Source of the DNA: Chara braunii
Taxonomy: Eukaryota; Streptophyta; Charophyceae; Charales; Characeae
Length of the DNA stretch: 64,000 nt
Assembly: GCA_003427395.1 (NCBI GenBank)
Contig: BFEA01000357.1
Coordinates: 15,215 to 79,214 of the forward strand
Reading direction: 5' to 3'
The notes under the pieces are model-generated. The model searched no databases. It saw only the letters and a list, made by a program, of their open reading frames with translations, and was not told the origin of the DNA. Every line of letters starts with the position of its first letter. The stretch's first letter is position 1. A program made the translations under genes and the position numbers. This document shows, piece after piece, positions 10,304-20,879 of the stretch.

Positions 10304-11907
10304 ACCAGTCAAGCTAATAAGACCAACTCTGTCAACATTGTCCTCGCCGTCATCTTCATTGCCATTGTTAGCGTGATCTTACAGTATTGCCACTTTCTTT
10401 AATCGGCCATCTTCATCACCATTGGTACCGTGATTTTATTGCCACTGTCTTCGATCTGCCATCAATTTGCTTCGCATCTGCTTGCGGTCTGCTTTCAATA
10501 TGTTTTCAGTATGCTTTCAATATGCTTTCAGTATGCTTTCAATATGCTTTCAGTATGCTTTCAATATGCTTTCAATATGCTTTCAGTATGCTTCCAATAT
10601 GCTTTCGATCTGGTTTCGATCTGGTCTCACACTGGTTTCAATCTGATTTGCTTTCAATCTCGTTTCGATCTGGTTTCAAACTGGTTTCAATCTGGTTTCG
10701 ATCTGGTTTTGATCTGGTTTCAAACTGGTTTCAATTTTCTTTATCGGCCATCTTCATCCCCGTTGTTACCGTGATTTATTGCCTTTGTCTTCGATCTGCC
10801 ATCGATTTGCTTTGCATCTGCTGTGGATCTGCTTTCAAAAGCCTGCGCTGAATTTGCTACCAGCTGAAAAAACGAACAGGATGGCAATCGGCTGTTATTT
10901 CTCCCCGATGCAATGGGGATACTCTCAGCATTTCTTAGTATAGTAGTATCCCCACCTTAGTAGTATCCCCACCTTAGTATAGTAGTATCCCCACCTGAAA
11001 AAACGAAGAGGATGGCAATCGGCTGTTATTTCTCCCCGACTGGGAAAAAACGTCCAGTTTAACATTGCATCGGGGAGAAATAACAGCCGATTGCAAAGTG
11101 GAGGTAACTCGAGATTATTACTTTATCCCCACCTTAGTATAGTAGTATCCCCACCTTAGTATAGTAGTATCCCCACCTGAAAGAACGAACAGGATGGCAA
11201 TCGACTGTTATTTCTCCCCGACTGGGAAAAAACGTCCAGTTTACCATTGCATCGGGGAGAAATAACAGCCGATTGCAAAGTGGAGGTAACTCAAGATTAT
11301 TACTTTACTACTATACTAAGAAATGCTGAGAGTATCCCCATTGCATCGGGGAGAAATAACATCCGATTGCCATCCTGTTCGTTTTTTCAGCTGGTAGCAA
11401 ATTCAGCGCAGGCTATTGAAAGCAGATCCACAGCAGATGCAAAGCAAATCGATGGCAGATCGAAGACAAAGGCAATAAAATCACGGTAACAACGGGGATG
11501 AAGATGGCCGATTAAGAAAATTGAAACCAGTTTGAAACCAGATCAAAACCAGATCGAAACCAGATTGAAACCAGTTTGAAACCAGATCGAAACGAGATCG
11601 AAAGCAAACCAGATTGAAACCAGTGTGAAACCAGATCGAAACCAGATCGAAACCAGATCGAAAGCATATTGGAAGCATACTGAAAGCATATTGAAAGCAT
11701 ACTGAAAGCATATTGAAAGCAGACCGCAAGCAGATGCAAAGCAAATCGAGGGCAGATCGAAGACAGTGGCAATAAAATCACGGTACCAATGGTGATGAAG
11801 ATGGCCGATTAAAGAAAGTGGCAATACTGTAAGATCACGCTAACAATGGCGATGAAGATGACGGCGAGGACAATGTTGACAGAGTTGGTCTTATTAGCTT
11901 GACTGGT
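10304..11907. repeat. Giant palindrome (arms ~600-640 bp)
   Basis: The left arm (10304-10946) starts ACCAGTCAAGCTAATAAGAC and reappears inverted at the end of the right arm (11307-11907), which ends GTCTTATTAGCTTGACTGGT. The arms match along almost their whole length, including the minisatellite, AACAGGATGGCAATCGGC and GGGGAGAAATAACA. The spacer (10947-11306) holds two tandem copies of a unit containing GACTGGGAAAAAACGTCCAG. The open frames in it are translations of the 11-bp repeat and are not genes. Confidence 0.9.
10490..10735 (+). repeat. 11-bp minisatellite (left arm copy)
   Basis: Two related 11-bp units: GCTTTCARTAT repeated about ten times to about 10610, then CTGGTTTCRAW repeated about eleven times. 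The inverted copy is at about 11520-11720. A period of 11 gives a 33-bp/11-residue cycle in all frames, which explains the FQYAF/CFQYAFSML peptides. Confidence 0.9.
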
Positions 11908-12228
11908 GCTTGCAATGATCTAACAATGAATGGAAAGGCTGATGATAACGTAGGTCACTTACACACGGAGTGATCGAGCGATGACCCGGCCGCAATCAGA
12001 GTACGAGATGCGCAACAAGAAGCATTTTTTTCACAATCGATACATTAGCGTGCCTATGCAAAGATTCATCAATCAATCCACCAACCAATCAAGCAAGCAA
12101 TGTCTTTCCTCTCCTGATGAATCAGTCGATGATGACAAAGATCGCAACGAATATGATGACATGGCATGCTCCCAGGTGTCTTCGTAGCGCGCAAAGCCAG
12201 AATATCTCTCTCCCACCCGTCATCAGCC
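11908..12228. other. No recognisable gene
   Basis: Mixed sequence without repeats or domains that I recognise. Confidence 0.5.
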
Positions 12229-12330
12229 ACGTCATCAAACAACCTCAAACGCTAACTGCGGCACGACGACCAATCAAGCTTCACGACAACAACGATGCTC
12301 ACGTGGCAAGCAGACCGTCCAGTTCTCTTT
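12229..12330 (+). repeat. Flank duplicated at 12854-12955
   Basis: This 100-bp stretch (ending GTCCAGTTCTCTTT) recurs at 12854-12957. The second copy continues uninterrupted into TGTCCTTTAACAGCCG, which here resumes only after 12803. It therefore serves as an empty-site reference for the MITE between them. Confidence 0.85.
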
Positions 12331-12800
12331 GGGCCTCGTTACACCCTCCCTGGAAAATCCTCAGGAATTAGGAGGAAGTCCTTCGATTAATTTATCATTT
12401 TCGGCGTCATCGTTACACCGTGTCCTTGGAGCGTCGGCTTAGAGATTCGTCCTTGGAGCTTTTTCGGGGGGGGAAAGAAAAAGAAAAAGATAAACAGTTG
12501 TGCTTGAGGCTTTCAGCGAATCGGGTGTCGCCACGATCCCGGTTCGACCGTTGTAACATCTCCTCTACGTGTGTGTTCTCTCCTCTCCGTATATCGCGGC
12601 TCCTTGAGCCCAAAGGACCTCAGGAGGACCCTTGAATCCAAGGACGCAATGGCTGGCGATTCTGAGGATCCCCAAGGAAATCTCTCGGGAGCGTTTTCAC
12701 TTTGGGCCTCGTTAATCCAAGGAATTCAGTGAATTAGGACGCGGTGTAACCATTCCGAATTCCTAAAAATGGTCTTCCCAAGGAGGGTCTAACGAGGCCC
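12331..12800. mobile_element. Harbinger/Tourist-like MITE (470 bp)
   Basis: Terminal inverted repeats begin GGGCCTCGTTACACCCTCC on the left and GGGCCTCGTTAGACCCTCC when the right end is reversed. The insertion is flanked by TTT on both sides, a 3-bp target duplication. The GGGCCTxGTT terminus and the 3-bp T/A-rich duplication suit PIF/Harbinger (Tourist) MITEs. A third internal copy of the terminus at 12712 means the last 89 bp could be a nested smaller element. It has no coding capacity. Confidence 0.75.
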
Positions 12801-12853
12801 TTTGTCCTTTAACAGCCGGGAACTAAGGGAGAGAAGGAAGGAGAGGGAGGGAC

Positions 12854-12990
12854 GATCATCAGACAACCTCATACACAAACAGCGGCACGACTACCAATCA
12901 AGCTCCACGACAACAACGATGCTCACGTGGCAAGCAGACTGTCCAGTTCTCTTTGTTGTCCTTTAACAGCCGAGAACTAAGGGAGAGATG
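12854..12990 (+). repeat. Paralogous empty site of the MITE
   Basis: Matches 12229-12330 joined to 12804-12840, differing at the junction by a 3-bp GTT. It shows that the locus existed without the 470-bp insert. Confidence 0.75.
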
Positions 12991-13144
12991 GACGGAGGGA
13001 CGGAGCGACGGAGCGACGGAGCGTGATTAATCGGTTTCCCCTGGGAATCATCCACAGGAATCAACGACCACGAAAGCGCCGAGAACCTTTTCTCTTGTTT
13101 TCTCTTCAGTACAACCTCAAAAGAGGCGATGACAAAAGAGACAC

Positions 13145-13146
<2 letters not shown>

Positions 13147-13176
<30 letters not shown>
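13147..13176 (+). repeat. (GA)n microsatellite
   Basis: Fifteen or so GA repeats. Confidence 0.95.
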
Positions 13177-13180
<4 letters not shown>

Positions 13181-13336
13181 AGGCCAAGGGATAAGCTCTT
13201 GACGAGAGAAAGGTCGACCAAGAGTGTAGAATCGAACAGGTGCGTTTTCGAAAACTGGAAAGAGAAAGAGCCTCGGAGGGGAATAAACGCGGGTGGGAGG
13301 GCGGATTATAAAACATGACCGGCGGAAGATTTTTTT

Positions 13337-13523
13337 TGGATTAACTTCAGTAGAGTCTCCAAAACTAGTAGTAATTGCACTATGGGCCCAGATACAATTT
13401 GCAATTGCACTTGGGGCACCCTACCTGGCCAGAAAGCTGGGTTGTATACATCGCCGGAACTGCAATTGCAAACTGTAGCTTGGCACACACCGCAATTACT
13501 AGTGTAACTCATTTTTGTGACTT
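13337..13523. mobile_element. Small fold-back MITE
   Basis: Nested inverted pairs: ACTAGTAGTAATTGC (near 13363) with GCAATTACTAGT (near 13490), and TTTGCAATTGCA (near 13399) with TGCAATTGCAAA (near 13460). The flanking DNA (AACTGGAAAGAGAAA, then ACATGACCRGYGGAAGA) occurs on the left near 13253-13330 and again at 13590-13680. Confidence 0.55.
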
Positions 13524-13802
13524 CCGCGTAGTTTCCCCGAATCTTTTTTTTTGATTTGGCGGGCTTCAGTTCACCACGACGAATAACACAAACTGGAAAG
13601 AGAAACGGCCGGTGGGAACAAACGCGCGCGGTTGGTTGGGAAGGGCGGCAAATAAGACATGACATGACCAGTGGAAGAATTCAAAAAAAAGAAAAAAAAC
13701 AAGTGTTCGATGATATGGTGGGCGTCGGTTCACCACGATGGTCGCAAAAGGGGGTACCGAGACACACTCCTCGGCTGCCACGCAGCACTTCTGAACCCTC
13801 GA

Positions 13803-13885
13803 TGTGTGTGTGTGTGTGTGTCTGTGAGAGAGAGAGAGAGCTGTGTTTGTGTGCCTGTGTGTGTGAGAGAGAGAGAGAGAGGCAG
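13803..13885 (+). repeat. (GT)n/(GA)n compound microsatellite
   Basis: TG run, GA run, TG run, GA run. Confidence 0.95.
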
Positions 13886-14136
13886 AGAGCTGTCTTCGTC
13901 CGTGTGAGAGTACCGTAAGTGGTGAAGAAGAGACCTTCGAAAGGAGACTGGCGTCGAGGAAGAGTAGCATTGGATTTACATTGATGCAATTACAGTATTG
14001 CTCTTGTATAATACATAAATAAAAACTCGTTCTATTCTTTAAATGTGAATACTCCTATATTATGCAATGCAGTACTTATTATTTAATATTTATATATACA
14101 TCATAGATTATGTATTCTATTGTGAGAATATCCCAT

Positions 14137-14469
14137 ACATATATCGTCAAACAGAACTGCCCGGTAAACCGTCCCCAGAGCGGGAGAAGAAGACAACAAT
14201 CGAGGGGCTGCGACAAACTGTTTCGTCGGAGTTTCACATATATATACATACATACGTATATACGTATATATCATCACATGAATATGAGAGCGCAAAAGCG
14301 AAAAAAATGAAAAAAAAGAGAATGAATTCGTTTTTTTATATTTTCTTCCTTACAACTCCCCCTGTTCAAAACCTCTTGCGTACAAGGCCGCCCACGTGAA
14401 TATATGTGTATGGTAATATGGTAATTTGTATTATATGTTCATCGACTGCCTTTTCCTGAACGCGGGCCG

Positions 14470-14513
<44 letters not shown>

Positions 14514-15695
14514 TGCTGTCTTTGAGTGTGAGAGTACCGTAAGTGGACGGATCTGGCTGGCCAACCCGTGACAGTGAAATGAATGGTACGGGCCGATTCT
14601 CGCGGCCATGCTACTCTGAGCCGTGCACTTGTTAAGGAAGAGACACCTCACCTCGTGACCGAAGTGCCGGGTGAGGGACCGGATTCTGGCTGCGAAAGAC
14701 CCTGGGACACATTTTCGCCGCCCGCAGCAAACGACACACTGCCACATGATCGATTGGTTGATCGTTGAGACGTACCCAATAGGTTGGGCCTCGCTCCACA
14801 ATCAAGGGTTAGAAACGATCGCACAGGGCACATGTATATGTATATATATCGTCACAAACAGAACTGCCCGGTAAACCGTAGGCAGAGAGAGAGAAGAGGA
14901 CGACAAACGAGGGGCTGTGACAAACTGTTTCGTCGGAGTTTCACCGACTCATATATATATATATATATATATCGTATATATATCGTATATATATCGTCAC
15001 AAACAGAACTGCCCCGTAAACCGTAGGCAGAGAGAGAGAAGAGGACAACAAACGAGGGGCTGTGACAAACTGTTTCGTCGGAGTTTCACCGACTCATCAG
15101 GAGGCTGAACCCTCAACAGTCTGCAGAATCCCCTCACTGATTAGACTGTAAATGATAATCTACCTTAACCAAAATCAAAGTAGATTATCACTCACCCACA
15201 CCAGATGGAAAACTCTACAGACTATATATATATCGTCACAAACAGAACTGCCCGGTAAAACCGTAGGCAGAGAGAGAGAAGAGGACAACAAACGAGGGGC
15301 TGTGACAAACTGTTACGTCGAAGTTTCACCGACTCATCAGGAGGCTGAACCCTCAACAGTCTGCAGAATCCCTGTCTCTTATACACATCTAGATGTGTAT
15401 AAGAGACAGTCACACCCCATCACAAGCCAGCAAAACATCCACGAAACAAAGAAAGGTCTGTCACAGCCAAAAAATACACTCCAGACACGCCGCTGGCACT
15501 AGAGGCACAGCATGGCCGCCTAGTAACGGCCCCGACCACTGCCGCTCGACCTGACCGGAAAAAACCGTAGCAGGAAGCTAGCGAAGTCGTAGTATATATC
15601 GTCACAAACAGAACTGCCCGGTAAAACCGTAGGCAGAGAGAGAGAAGAGGACAACAAACGAGGGGCTGTGACAAACTGTTTATATATACATATTG
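14137..15695 (+). repeat. Five copies of a ~150-bp repeat
   Basis: Copies begin at about 14137, 14846, 14994, 15234 and 15599, each with the core CAGAACTGCCCSGTAAA, then GGCAGAGAGAGAGAAGAGGA (absent from the diverged first copy) and GAGGGGCTGTGACAAACTGT. Some end with TTTCACCGACTCATCAGGAG and AACAGTCTGCAGAATCCC. The spacers are TA-rich. The fourth copy is interrupted by adapter sequence. Confidence 0.85.
15372..15409. other. Nextera mate-pair junction adapter (contaminant)
   Basis: CTGTCTCTTATACACATCT followed immediately by its reverse complement AGATGTGTATAAGAGACAG. This is the exact circularisation junction of Nextera mate-pair libraries (two Tn5 mosaic ends). The derived peptide VSYTHLDVYKRQ is a well-known contaminant. 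Sequence on either side may come from DNA that is not adjacent in the genome. Confidence 0.97.
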
Positions 15696-15700
15696 TCACA

Positions 15701-16068
15701 TGATATCACCAGATGGAAAACTCTACAGACTGTATATATATATATATATTGTCACATGATATCAGAGCGCCAAAGCGAAAAACATAAACAAGAGAAACTT
15801 AATTCATTTTTAATCTTCTTCCTTATATGTAGGTGGCGCAAGAACGCGCAGTCTCAAAGACAACTGAAGGAGATACAATCTAACAGCACACATCAAAAAA
15901 GGGAACAAAAACAGGTCCAGAACTACGGAGAAAAGAGGGAAAAAGGACAAGGACGAAAAAGGAGGAAAGGAAGCAATGCGAGAGAAGGGAAATGCATTCT
16001 ACAATCAGAGCACAGAAACTCCAGAATCTAAAAGCACGTCCCCGTTAAGATCACACTCGTCAAAGTGC

Positions 16069-16103
<35 letters not shown>

Positions 16104-16450
16104 GCATGTGTGGCGGGGAGAAAAGGAGGGTTGTATTTGGCAGATCGGTGGTTCCTTGGATGGGCGGCAGTGTGGTTATCTTAATGACACTGGGACGTGA
16201 AGTGCGCCCATCGATGACGAGCGTTATGTTAAACGTGAGGTGGCAATACATGTGTATATATATACACCGCAAAGTGCCGACTACCATCTTCACCCGAATA
16301 GAACGCCCCGTCATTATCGCTGCATCTGGACTGAAACGTGCCCCAAACATACAGCTATAAAGATCGGACGTACCATTTGGGTGAAGACGGATAATAAAAT
16401 GGGAGCAGAGTACCATTTGGGTGAAGACGGATAATATGGGATCTGCTCGA
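15701..16450. other. No recognisable gene
   Basis: TA, GT and GA microsatellites (about 15733-15750 and 16068-16101) and a short direct repeat GTACCATTTGGGTGAAGACG near 16369 and 16411. No domain recognised. Confidence 0.5.
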
Positions 16451-16697
16451 TGGTGAAGATGCGTAATGTGATGGAATCAGCTCAATCAGCTGATCGAGCG
16501 ATTCATCAGCAGCGACCGAACTGTCGACCATTCTTTCGTCTTCTTTTGCTTTTTGCTTTTTCCCTCGCCCACCGATCTGATACCGAGACTACCTACACCA
16601 TCGTCATCATTCTCCCGATTGTCCTCCTCCGCATAACCGCCGTCATCTTTCCTCGGCTCACTTTTTTTAATGACCACCCTCAGATACTGACTTTCGT

Positions 16698-16737
16698 CAT
16701 CATCATCATCATCATGACCATCATCATCATCATCATC

Positions 16738-16768
<31 letters not shown>

Positions 16769-16806
16769 TCATCACCGTCGTCCTCACCGTCATCATCATC
16801 ATCGCC
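16698..16806 (+). repeat. (ATC)n microsatellite
   Basis: Nearly uninterrupted ATC repeats. The reverse frame gives a poly-Asp ORF that is an artefact. Confidence 0.95.
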
Positions 16807-16994
16807 ATCACACCTGACAACAGTCGTCGTGTTTTCCACAATCTCATCATAATCATCATACATCAGGACACGGTATTAACCGCCTGATGAAAAAAACAAA
16901 GTAGAAATCCCTTTTTCTTCAGTTGCAGTGTATGATAGACAACACAAGAAATACTAACGACGACCATTACGTGTCGTTCTCTTGCAGCCGCAGC

Positions 16995-16997
<3 letters not shown>

Positions 16998-17033
<36 letters not shown>

Positions 17034-17065
17034 GGCAAGGGAGAGAGAGAGAGAGAGGGAGAGAC
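16998..17065 (+). repeat. (GA)n microsatellite
   Basis: Two GA runs with a short break. Confidence 0.95.
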
Positions 17066-17408
17066 GACCCTCACTGCCCCACAATAGGAGGAGGAGGAGG
17101 ACGCAACGCAAAAGAAACCGTGTAAATATTAAGAGCGAAACCAACGAGCAGTGCGACGATAAAGGGAACACACCAGAGTCGTGGCAAAAGAAACAAAGAA
17201 AAAGAATGGAGCGGGAGAGAGGGGTGGTACCTATACGTTACGGTGATGCGGAAGCGATGAGCTGCATGCCAGGACGGGATCTTCCGGAAAAGGGGGGAGT
17301 AGGAGGAGCCGCTAAGACTATGGCGGGAGGGTCGGCGGCGCTGACCGATGCGGTAGAACGAACACTACCGATGAGAGGAAAGGGGGGGCGTGGCGTCAAC
17401 GATTTCGA

Positions 17409-17443
17409 CGGAGGGGGAGGGGGAGGGGGAGGGGGAGGAGGAC
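17409..17443 (+). repeat. (GGGGGA)n repeat
   Basis: G-rich hexamer run with potential for G-quadruplex formation on the plus strand. Confidence 0.85.
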
Positions 17444-17636
17444 GAGAGGAAGCTCACAACACAAAAAGTTCTGCTGTGTATCTTCTGTAGTTCTAGGGAA
17501 AGATTCGTTCTCATTTTGCAGATCAGATGAGTTGGCGGATCTAGGCCTTCTGGGCAGCCTTCTGGCCAGCCTGTGAGGCGCGATGGAAAAAAACGACAGA
17601 ACCACAAAGAAAAACTGCCGAATTACCTTAAGAGCC

Positions 17637-17790
17637 TAGCTCAGTGGGTACATCCATGAACTGTTGAAAATGCGGACCCGTGTTCGAATCCAGACGATGG
17701 AAGTTGATGAATCAAGTCGTGAAACCAACTATTTCTGAATTGCCTGGGGCCGGTCATGATATCTCTTTTTTTTTTCTTTTTCTTTTTTAA
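17637..17790 (+). mobile_element. tRNA-derived SINE-like sequence
   Basis: A box-like TAGCTCAGTGGGTACATCC at 17637 and a perfect B box GTTCGAATCC near 17686 are spaced as in a Pol III promoter. The sequence does not fold as a full tRNA and continues about 70 bp to a T-rich end (17763-17790). Related A-box fragments lie at 27245-27269 and 28291-28310 (minus) and 53230 (plus). Confidence 0.55.
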
Positions 17791-18477
17791 ACCAAGTTAG
17801 CACTTTCATTTCTCGAAAAACACGTTCGAATCGGGGCCGGGGTCCCCACAATTCCACCCGGGAGTAACTTCTGGCAGCCTTAGCCAGTTTCGCTTGAAAA
17901 CAAGCAATCAACCTCCGGATCAATCGCAAACGAGCCTATCCTATCTCTATGGCTATTCCTAACCATAATAATACCCCTTCTAATCTAGAGATTTCCTATT
18001 TACCTTCACAGACCTAACACGGTCTGAACCCAGCCCAGTAGTACGACCGGGGGAACTGTGTTCCTCATTATCTATGACACTCTCCCTCCCTACCCAACCC
18101 GTTTGCAGACTACTGTGTCTGCCAACCGGAACCGACTGCGCCTGGTTCTTATCTACCCTACCTAGCTCCTACTGTCTATTGCCTATCCAACCATTGTGAT
18201 AATACTAGTTTGTCCTCTCTGATTGAAGCCAGTCCACCAGGTACTGCCCATGTCTCTCGAAACCAGACTTCTCCCCCTCTCCTGTTACCTGTCAGAACCT
18301 TCCTTCTCCAGTCTGCCCTGATTTCTGTTTTCAGGAGCAATGTAAACCACCAGTACCTCTCCCTGCTTGAGGGAATCGACGCGGCCGTTAACGCACCACG
18401 TCGCGCGGGGTACCCACCGGCGTGCGACCAGTAGTCCCCAAAAAACGGGGCAAAAAAAAAAAAAAAAAAAAAAAAAA
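17791..18477. other. No recognisable gene; ends in poly-A at gap
   Basis: An open minus-strand frame crosses into the gap but has no domain that I recognise. A 16-base near-match to large-subunit rRNA near 18025 was considered and set aside. Confidence 0.4.
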
Positions 18478-19211
18478 NNNNNNNNNNNNNNNNNNNNNNN
18501 NNNNNNNNNNNNNNNNNNNNNNNNNNNNNNNNNNNNNNNNNNNNNNNNNNNNNNNNNNNNNNNNNNNNNNNNNNNNNNNNNNNNNNNNNNNNNNNNNNNN
18601 NNNNNNNNNNNNNNNNNNNNNNNNNNNNNNNNNNNNNNNNNNNNNNNNNNNNNNNNNNNNNNNNNNNNNNNNNNNNNNNNNNNNNNNNNNNNNNNNNNNN
18701 NNNNNNNNNNNNNNNNNNNNNNNNNNNNNNNNNNNNNNNNNNNNNNNNNNNNNNNNNNNNNNNNNNNNNNNNNNNNNNNNNNNNNNNNNNNNNNNNNNNN
18801 NNNNNNNNNNNNNNNNNNNNNNNNNNNNNNNNNNNNNNNNNNNNNNNNNNNNNNNNNNNNNNNNNNNNNNNNNNNNNNNNNNNNNNNNNNNNNNNNNNNN
18901 NNNNNNNNNNNNNNNNNNNNNNNNNNNNNNNNNNNNNNNNNNNNNNNNNNNNNNNNNNNNNNNNNNNNNNNNNNNNNNNNNNNNNNNNNNNNNNNNNNNN
19001 NNNNNNNNNNNNNNNNNNNNNNNNNNNNNNNNNNNNNNNNNNNNNNNNNNNNNNNNNNNNNNNNNNNNNNNNNNNNNNNNNNNNNNNNNNNNNNNNNNNN
19101 NNNNNNNNNNNNNNNNNNNNNNNNNNNNNNNNNNNNNNNNNNNNNNNNNNNNNNNNNNNNNNNNNNNNNNNNNNNNNNNNNNNNNNNNNNNNNNNNNNNN
19201 NNNNNNNNNNN
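18478..19211. other. Assembly gap (734 N)
   Basis: Unresolved bases, preceded by a long A run. Any ORF reported across it is meaningless. Confidence 1.
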
Positions 19212-19293
19212 TGTCCTACCAGTTGTCCGAGGCTCGGCACTAAAGTCCGAGGCTCGGGAACGACCGGCCTACCGGTAGTCTGAGCCACGGGCC

Positions 19294-20879
19294 TTAACAA
19301 CCGGCAGGTACTGGTGGTTTAAACGTCTTCTCTGCAAGTACTTCGTCCAATTCTTGATTCTGGAAGCGCCTTCCGTTTCTATCCAACCAAATTAGCCACA
19401 TCATGATGGCTCTCCCCACCTGGGCTATATATCCCCAACCTTTTTTGGTTGGTATGTGTTCTGGCAGGAAACCATGTACAACCCAATCACTTCCCCTGCA
19501 TGATGTATCTCTAGACATCTTTGTCCAGTGCTGAAACCACCAGTTCCACCACTTCTACGATCTTGGACAGTCCCACCAGAGGTGGGTCATTGTCTCAAAA
19601 GGCCATTTGCATAGATCGCATTCCAGATTGACGTTCAGACCTCTTCTTTCCAGCCAGTGAGCGGTGGGTACCGCAACGTGCGTCTGTAGCCACAATAAAG
19701 ATGCGAATTTTTGAGATGGCAGGTAACTCAGTTGATCCCAAAGTCTTGTCAGTTTTCTCTCTGTGGGTGGCTGCAATGCTGGTTGGGCACGCTCCCACCT
19801 CTCAATTAGTGTGGAGTATAGCACCTCTTTAGGCTTTAGTCTTGCTCTGAGAAGCGAAGTTGACAGTCGAGTGAGGTCATAGACTATATCGCTTTCTACC
19901 TTCCAACCCCACACTAAGGGATCAATTCGAATCTTCCTCTTGGTCACCCCTCCTGCAACCAATTTGTAGACTGTCGGTTCCCCTCTCCCTTGCATTTTCA
20001 CCGCCCTCACCCGAATTTCTTCCAGGTCTCCCAATCCTAGCCTGGTGGTGGTTCTATGCAGAGTTAGTATATCACTATGGTCTTGAGCCCTACTGTACTC
20101 TTCTACCATGCATCTACCACTCTCATCCTCGTGCCACCTCTTCAGTAAGACGAAACTTGGGTTCTCTTGGTTTGTTACTGTCTTCAGCCACGTGCCTGGG
20201 GGGTTAATTCCTTCAGGTCCCAGCAGCCTCCTCCATTCTGCTGGTATAGCCTTAATGAGGCTCTCTCTTCTTTCTTCTTGGAGTGGCAATTGACCCAATT
20301 TAGACCGAAGAAACGCAGGTGAGTGCCACTGGTTGGTGACTGTGTCCCACACATCACCTATCACGGCCACCCCCCTTTGCACCCACTTTTGCCCGAAATT
20401 GCCAGCACTTGAAGCCGCTGAGAAACACTTCCCTTTGTGGTCGCAAATTAGGTAGTTCTCAAAAAGTGGTTGGTTCAATACTTCCACTTTTGTTTGAGGC
20501 TGAGCTATGATATCTGGTTTCATTTTTCTCCATGCCGCCACCACATTGGACCAGAATCTGGACTTGATCCTTTTGTTAAGAAATGAATCTATCATCATAG
20601 CTACCCAGACATCTGAGGACCTGCTCAGTCCCCACTCTTTCTGTAGGATTCTCTCAGCGAGAAAACACCAGTCCGGAGCTGGTTCAGCTTCAGTCACTTT
20701 TAACAACCAGCTTGAGAGAAGAACCAGGTTCTGAGTCTCGGGGTCCGTAATGGTCAAACCACCTTCCTCTCTTGGCCTGCACAGTATATCCCATGCCACT
20801 TTGACAATGTATCCCTGATTCTCCTCCGCCTTGGGCTTCCAAATAAATCTTCTAGTTGCTGCTTTAATGTGCCATTAGA
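19294..20879 (-). pseudogene. LINE ORF2: C-terminal region with zinc-binding domain
   Basis: Starts at KAATRRFIWKP, a typical post-RT motif, and stays open for 415 codons (20799-19555). Near the end is CDLCKWPFETMTHLWWDCP, the C-C-H-C zinc-binding RT domain found at the C-terminus of plant LINE ORF2. After one stop at 19555 the frame continues into the 19518-19294 block (VGRAIMMWLIWLDRN, resembling the usual IxWxIWxxRN ending). Function of this tail is nucleic-acid binding in related elements. Confidence 0.82.

Noticed and set aside
10387-10851. ORFs with FQYAFSMLSICF repeats
   Set aside because: An 11-bp minisatellite is open in all frames; there is no start or domain evidence.
15222-15502. 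ORFs containing SYTHLDVYKRQ
   Set aside because: The peptide is the translation of the Nextera junction adapter.
16486-16863. Asp-rich acidic protein
   Set aside because: Produced by the (ATC)n microsatellite read in reverse.
18010-18060. Large-subunit rRNA fragment (ACGGTCTGAACCCAGC)
   Set aside because: Only about 16 bases match the rRNA complement and the neighbouring conserved sequence is missing.
18176-19300. Long ORFs across 18-19 kb
   Set aside because: They are mostly N residues of an assembly gap plus poly-A/poly-T translation.
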